Source of the DNA: Paradesertivirga superstes
GTDB taxonomy: Bacteria; Bacteroidota; Bacteroidia; Sphingobacteriales; Sphingobacteriaceae
DNA: 64,000 nt
Direction of reading: 5' to 3'
NCBI RefSeq assembly: GCF_037622515.1
Contig: NZ_JBBJCN010000002.1
Span: forward strand, 248,001 to 312,000
In this document: piece after piece, positions 61,116-64,000 of the stretch
How positions within the stretch are numbered: the first letter of the stretch is position 1
Layout of the letters: each line of letters begins with the position of its first letter
Notes under the pieces: generated by a model
The model's input: the letters and a program-made list of their open reading frames with translations, nothing else
Databases searched by the model: none
Told to the model about the DNA's origin: nothing
Program-made: the position numbers and the translations under genes

Positions 61116-63035
61116 CTACTTTTTCTTCGCTCTCACCTTAAGCTCACTAATTGGCATCGTAATCATTCTTCCGATAGGTTTTTTATCACGGTAGGTAATC
61201 ACCTTCAGGTAAACCGCATCTTTTGGAACAACAAGGGGTGCCGAGTACTTCGGATAATATTGATCCGGAAAAGAATTATCAAAGGTGTAATGAATATCAA
61301 GTCCGGGTATTTCTGTATTTAACTGTACAACTAAGGTATTCTCAGAACCGGCAGAAGGGAGAAAACCCGGATCATACATACTCGGAGCGTATTTTATCTC
61401 CGCGACATCCATACGTTTAAAGTGATCTTCAACTTTGCCGTAAAAATTTGTCCAGTTTTTTCTGTTTACCGGAGACCATACCGATTCGGCTATGGCCAAA
61501 CCGCGCGGCCATAACATATACTCTGCATGGCGCATAGTATAAATCTGTTCTGTCCACAAATTTGCCTGCCCGCCCTTTATCAATTTACTATCAGCAATCC
61601 CTTCGCCCGGATCAAATTGATAGGCTTTATTCAAACGCAAAGAAGCATAATTTTTAGGTTCAATAGCAACATCTCCCTGCATGTAATCCAGGTAAGCATA
61701 GGTCGAAGGGCTCATCACCACTTCGTGGCCCAGCTTTGCTGCCTTTATGCCCCCTTCCACTCCACGCCAGCTCATCACGGCTGTGGATTGAGATGGGGCA
61801 CCCTCTAAAATCTCATCCCATCCGATAAATTTCTTTCCTTTAGCCTGCACAATAGCTTCCACCCTACGCGTAAAATATCCCTGCACTTCTTCCATCGTTT
61901 TAAGACCTTCTTTCAGCATCAGCTCTTTAATAGCAGGATTCTTTTGCCAGAAATTATGCGGTGCCTCATCTCCTCCCATATGAATATATTCAAAGGGGAA
62001 CAATGCGGCCACTTCTGTAATCACACTATCCAGGAACTCATAAACTCTTTCGTTAGCAGGGCAAAGAGTATTGTCTATCAGTGCAGTCGGAGGAGCGCCC
62101 CTCGACCAGTCCATAATAGGTTCGCCCGCCCGGACATTGTATTTTTCTACACCGGGGGTACACGACAATTCGGGGTAAGAAACCACAGTAGCAAGACTAT
62201 GCCCTGGTACATCTATTTCCGGCAAAATATTCACAAAACGGTCGGAAGCGTACCTGATAATTTCCCTGATATCGTCCTGGGTATAAAATCCGCCATAATC
62301 TTTGGGTTCTGTCGCCGTGGGAGGAGAAAAAGTCCCGAACTGTCCGGTTTTGTTTACCCTCCATGCTCCTACCTCAGTAAGTTTCGGAAAACTCTTTATC
62401 TGGATTCTCCAGCCTTCATCGTCAGTTAAATGGAGATGCAGCAAATTGTACTTGTACTTCACCATATTATCGATATACTTCTTTACCTCCTCCTTGGTAA
62501 AAAAATGCCTGGATACGTCGAACAGCAATCCGCGCCAAACAAATCTTGGGTAATCTGCAATATTTACACAGGGAATGCTCCAGATGCTACTCGCATTAAG
62601 CTTCTCACTTTCGATTTCCTTTGGAAGCAATTGCAATAAGGTTTGTACACCATAAAACAAGCCCGCCGGCTGGTTGGCTTTTATCAAAACAGTTTTCGGA
62701 CTTACCATTAAGCGATATCCTTCTTTTCCCAAAGCCGGATCCTCTTCCCTGTTTAATTCGAACCTGATAGCTGCATTTTCGTCTTTACTGCTAATATTTA
62801 CCCTTTTTCCCGTTGCTGTACTTATTTTCTTCGTGAGCAGAGTGACTGCATTCATTACCCCTGGAGATGAGGCAGATTTGATCGTTATTGCTTCCGGCAG
62901 AATAAAAAAACCTTCATTCCTTGTCAGTTCGACCGGTTCCGGAATAATAGAAATTTTGCTTTCAGATACTTGTGCAAAAACAGTAAAATTTAACAAACAG
63001 AAAAGAAAAAATATGATAAATCGTGTAGAAGTCAT
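61116..63035 (-). CDS. Beta-N-acetylhexosaminidase, GH20
   Basis: 639 aa. A signal peptide (FIIFFLFCLLNFTVFAQ) leads to a GH20b N-terminal domain (ISIIPEPVELTRNEGFFILP, about 28-155) and the GH20 barrel, starting DYPRFVWRGLLFDVSRHFF. The catalytic pair is Asp356-Glu357 in HMGGDEAPH, and NLLHLHLTDDEGWRIQIKSF is typical. The C-terminal ~90 residues form a beta-sandwich/FN3-like cap (LDIHYTFDNSFPDQYYP). It removes terminal GlcNAc or GalNAc from glycans in the periplasm. It stands alone and its promoter is not obvious. Confidence 0.95.
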   Translation of the reverse strand: MTSTRFIIFFLFCLLNFTVFAQVSESKISIIPEPVELTRNEGFFILPEAITIKSASSPGVMNAVTLLTKKISTATGKRVNISSKDENAAIRFELNREEDPALGKEGYRLMVSPKTVLIKANQPAGLFYGVQTLLQLLPKEIESEKLNASSIWSIPCVNIADYPRFVWRGLLFDVSRHFFTKEEVKKYIDNMVKYKYNLLHLHLTDDEGWRIQIKSFPKLTEVGAWRVNKTGQFGTFSPPTATEPKDYGGFYTQDDIREIIRYASDRFVNILPEIDVPGHSLATVVSYPELSCTPGVEKYNVRAGEPIMDWSRGAPPTALIDNTLCPANERVYEFLDSVITEVAALFPFEYIHMGGDEAPHNFWQKNPAIKELMLKEGLKTMEEVQGYFTRRVEAIVQAKGKKFIGWDEILEGAPSQSTAVMSWRGVEGGIKAAKLGHEVVMSPSTYAYLDYMQGDVAIEPKNYASLRLNKAYQFDPGEGIADSKLIKGGQANLWTEQIYTMRHAEYMLWPRGLAIAESVWSPVNRKNWTNFYGKVEDHFKRMDVAEIKYAPSMYDPGFLPSAGSENTLVVQLNTEIPGLDIHYTFDNSFPDQYYPKYSAPLVVPKDAVYLKVITYRDKKPIGRMITMPISELKVRAKKK

Positions 63036-63111
63036 TTGCGTTTATATCGGACTAAAATATGCATTTTGATAATCTGATAACTATTTATGTTGATTTTTAT
63101 TACTTTTTGAC

Positions 63112-63205
63112 AGGCCGTTTCCCTGCGGGCCGGGCTTTACGCTTATACAGCACAAGGCCTTAGGCGCATGGCCGGTATCCGCTGCAATCCCTAACGGAGA
63201 AATCC
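63112..63205. repeat. GC-rich palindromic intergenic sequence, probable interspersed repeat
   Basis: The segment stands out from its A/T-rich flanks. It holds nested palindromic pieces (GGCCGTTT, CGGGCCGGGC, AAGGCCTTAGG, ATGGCCGG) and a CCGCTGCAATCCCTAACGG end that resembles REP-like elements I have seen in Bacteroidota intergenic regions. No coding potential. The remainder of the 322-bp gap (63036-63357) holds nothing else recognisable. Confidence 0.4.
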
Positions 63206-63357
63206 GAAGCAGGTACTGACTCTGTATTATGTTTGATATAGCTCAATCAAAACTGTTTAATTTCTTTAAAAACGAAACTCACTGAAGCTTGTTCTAAACC
63301 TGAATTGAAATTCTATTAAACTCCTCAATAAATTAACGTCTTGTAAACAATAAGAAA

Positions 63358-64000
63358 ATGAACATTTTAATTGTACTGACTTCGCATAGCGAACTAGGAA
63401 ATACAGGTAAGAAAACTGGATTTTGGATCGAAGAGTTTGCAGCTCCATATTATACATTAAAGGATGCCGGGGCAGAAATTACCCTGGCTTCACCAAAAGG
63501 GGGTCAACCTCCTATTGACCCAAAAAGCGCAGAACCCGAAAGCCAGACAGACGCGACCAGAAGGTTTGATGCTGATGAGTCATTAAAACAACTGCTCGCA
63601 AATACAAAACAACTCAGCGAAATAAACTCCGATGATTTTGACGCAGTATTTTTTCCTGGTGGACATGGTCCATTATGGGATTTAAGCAATGATCCCATCT
63701 CCATTAAACTTATTCAGGAATTTTTGGCTGCCGGGAAACCTGTAGCTGCCGTTTGCCATGCTCCGGCCGTTTTACTGAATGTGAAAAGCAGAGATGGAGA
63801 AGCTCTTGTTAATGGAAAAAATGTAACAGGCTTTACCAATACTGAGGAAGAAGCAGTACAATTAAGCAGAATTGTTCCATTCCTGTTAGAAGATGAATTA
63901 AAAAACAAAGGGGGAAACTATTCTAAAAAAGAAGATTGGGCCTCTTATGTAGTAACAGATGGATTATTAATTACAGGTCAGAATCCGGCATCATCTGAGA
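63358..64000 (+). CDS. DJ-1/PfpI (type 1 glutamine amidotransferase-like) protein, cut by right edge
   Basis: 214 codons visible. The DJ-1/PfpI fold appears with MNILIVLTSHSELGNTGKKT, the acid residue Glu25 in TGFWIEEFAAPYY, the strand FDAVFFPGGHGPLWDL and the nucleophile elbow AAVCHAPAVL with Cys133. It resembles the Hsp31/glyoxalase III-type branch, which converts methylglyoxal to lactate or deglycates proteins, but family members vary. The C-terminus lies outside the window; VVTDGLLITGQNPAS is the last visible segment and is typical of the family's last part. Confidence 0.92.
   Translation, partial: MNILIVLTSHSELGNTGKKTGFWIEEFAAPYYTLKDAGAEITLASPKGGQPPIDPKSAEPESQTDATRRFDADESLKQLLANTKQLSEINSDDFDAVFFPGGHGPLWDLSNDPISIKLIQEFLAAGKPVAAVCHAPAVLLNVKSRDGEALVNGKNVTGFTNTEEEAVQLSRIVPFLLEDELKNKGGNYSKKEDWASYVVTDGLLITGQNPASSE

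Noticed and set aside
1..64000. CRISPR array, prophage or IS element
   Set aside because: No regularly spaced repeat series, phage structural genes or transposases were found on reading the window.

Overview
The window looks like chromosomal DNA of a Bacteroidota member, most likely family Sphingobacteriaceae (Pedobacter-like). The reasons are two SusC/SusD pairs, an ECF sigma/FecR pair, several TAnnTTTG -7 boxes, low G+C intergenic DNA, and many secreted or lipidated proteins with glycan- or peptide-degrading roles. The genus is inferred from general resemblance only. No phage, integrase, IS transposase or CRISPR array was seen.

Layout. 1-8084: sugar-use locus (DUF5107/TPR protein cut by the left edge, sugar porter, a decayed aldose 1-epimerase (galM) remnant, AraC-type regulator, GH35 beta-galactosidase). 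8482-9892: CLC-type chloride transporter and a tRNA-Cys whose acceptor stem does not pair normally. 9947-21239: a tightly packed seven-gene minus-strand operon led by susC-susD and followed by two paralogous DoxX-like membrane proteins with a shared soluble tail, an FAD-dependent oxidoreductase, a TIGR01777 epimerase-like protein and a YeiH-type exporter. 21861-24636: ATP-type PEP carboxykinase, GYD-domain protein, elongation factor P. 24667-24817: MITE-like inverted repeat. 24874-31111: marR-adaptor-RND permease-outer membrane factor efflux operon with a visible operator. 31368-33454: rhamnogalacturonan acetylesterase and a CE15-like esterase (pectin/hemicellulose side-chain removal). 33567-35075: PAS histidine kinase.

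35125-43447: gcvP-gcvH-gcvT-sdaA-amino acid permease-sigma factor, an apparent operon joining glycine cleavage, serine deamination, amino acid transport and a second primary-like sigma factor. 43522-45782: small ABC system (ATPase, FtsX-like permease, DUF3299-like secreted protein). 45865-58330: a peptide-oriented SusCD locus (FecR, susC, susD, large zincin metalloprotease, two tandem AbgB-like M20 hydrolases), with its ECF sigma gene divergent at 58619. 59373-64000: a SnoaL-like pseudogene with a nonsense codon, small lipoprotein, AlkD-like protein, GH20 hexosaminidase and a DJ-1/PfpI protein cut by the right edge.

The most interesting signals are (i) a plus-strand intrinsic terminator in the leader of each minus-strand susC, with a TAnnTTT-like box on the plus strand starting at the same base of both susC start codons, which together suggest roughly 90-100 nt antisense RNAs at both loci; and (ii) the unusual susCD-DoxX-DoxX-FAD-TIGR01777-YeiH operon, which has no glycoside hydrolase and whose substrate is unknown.
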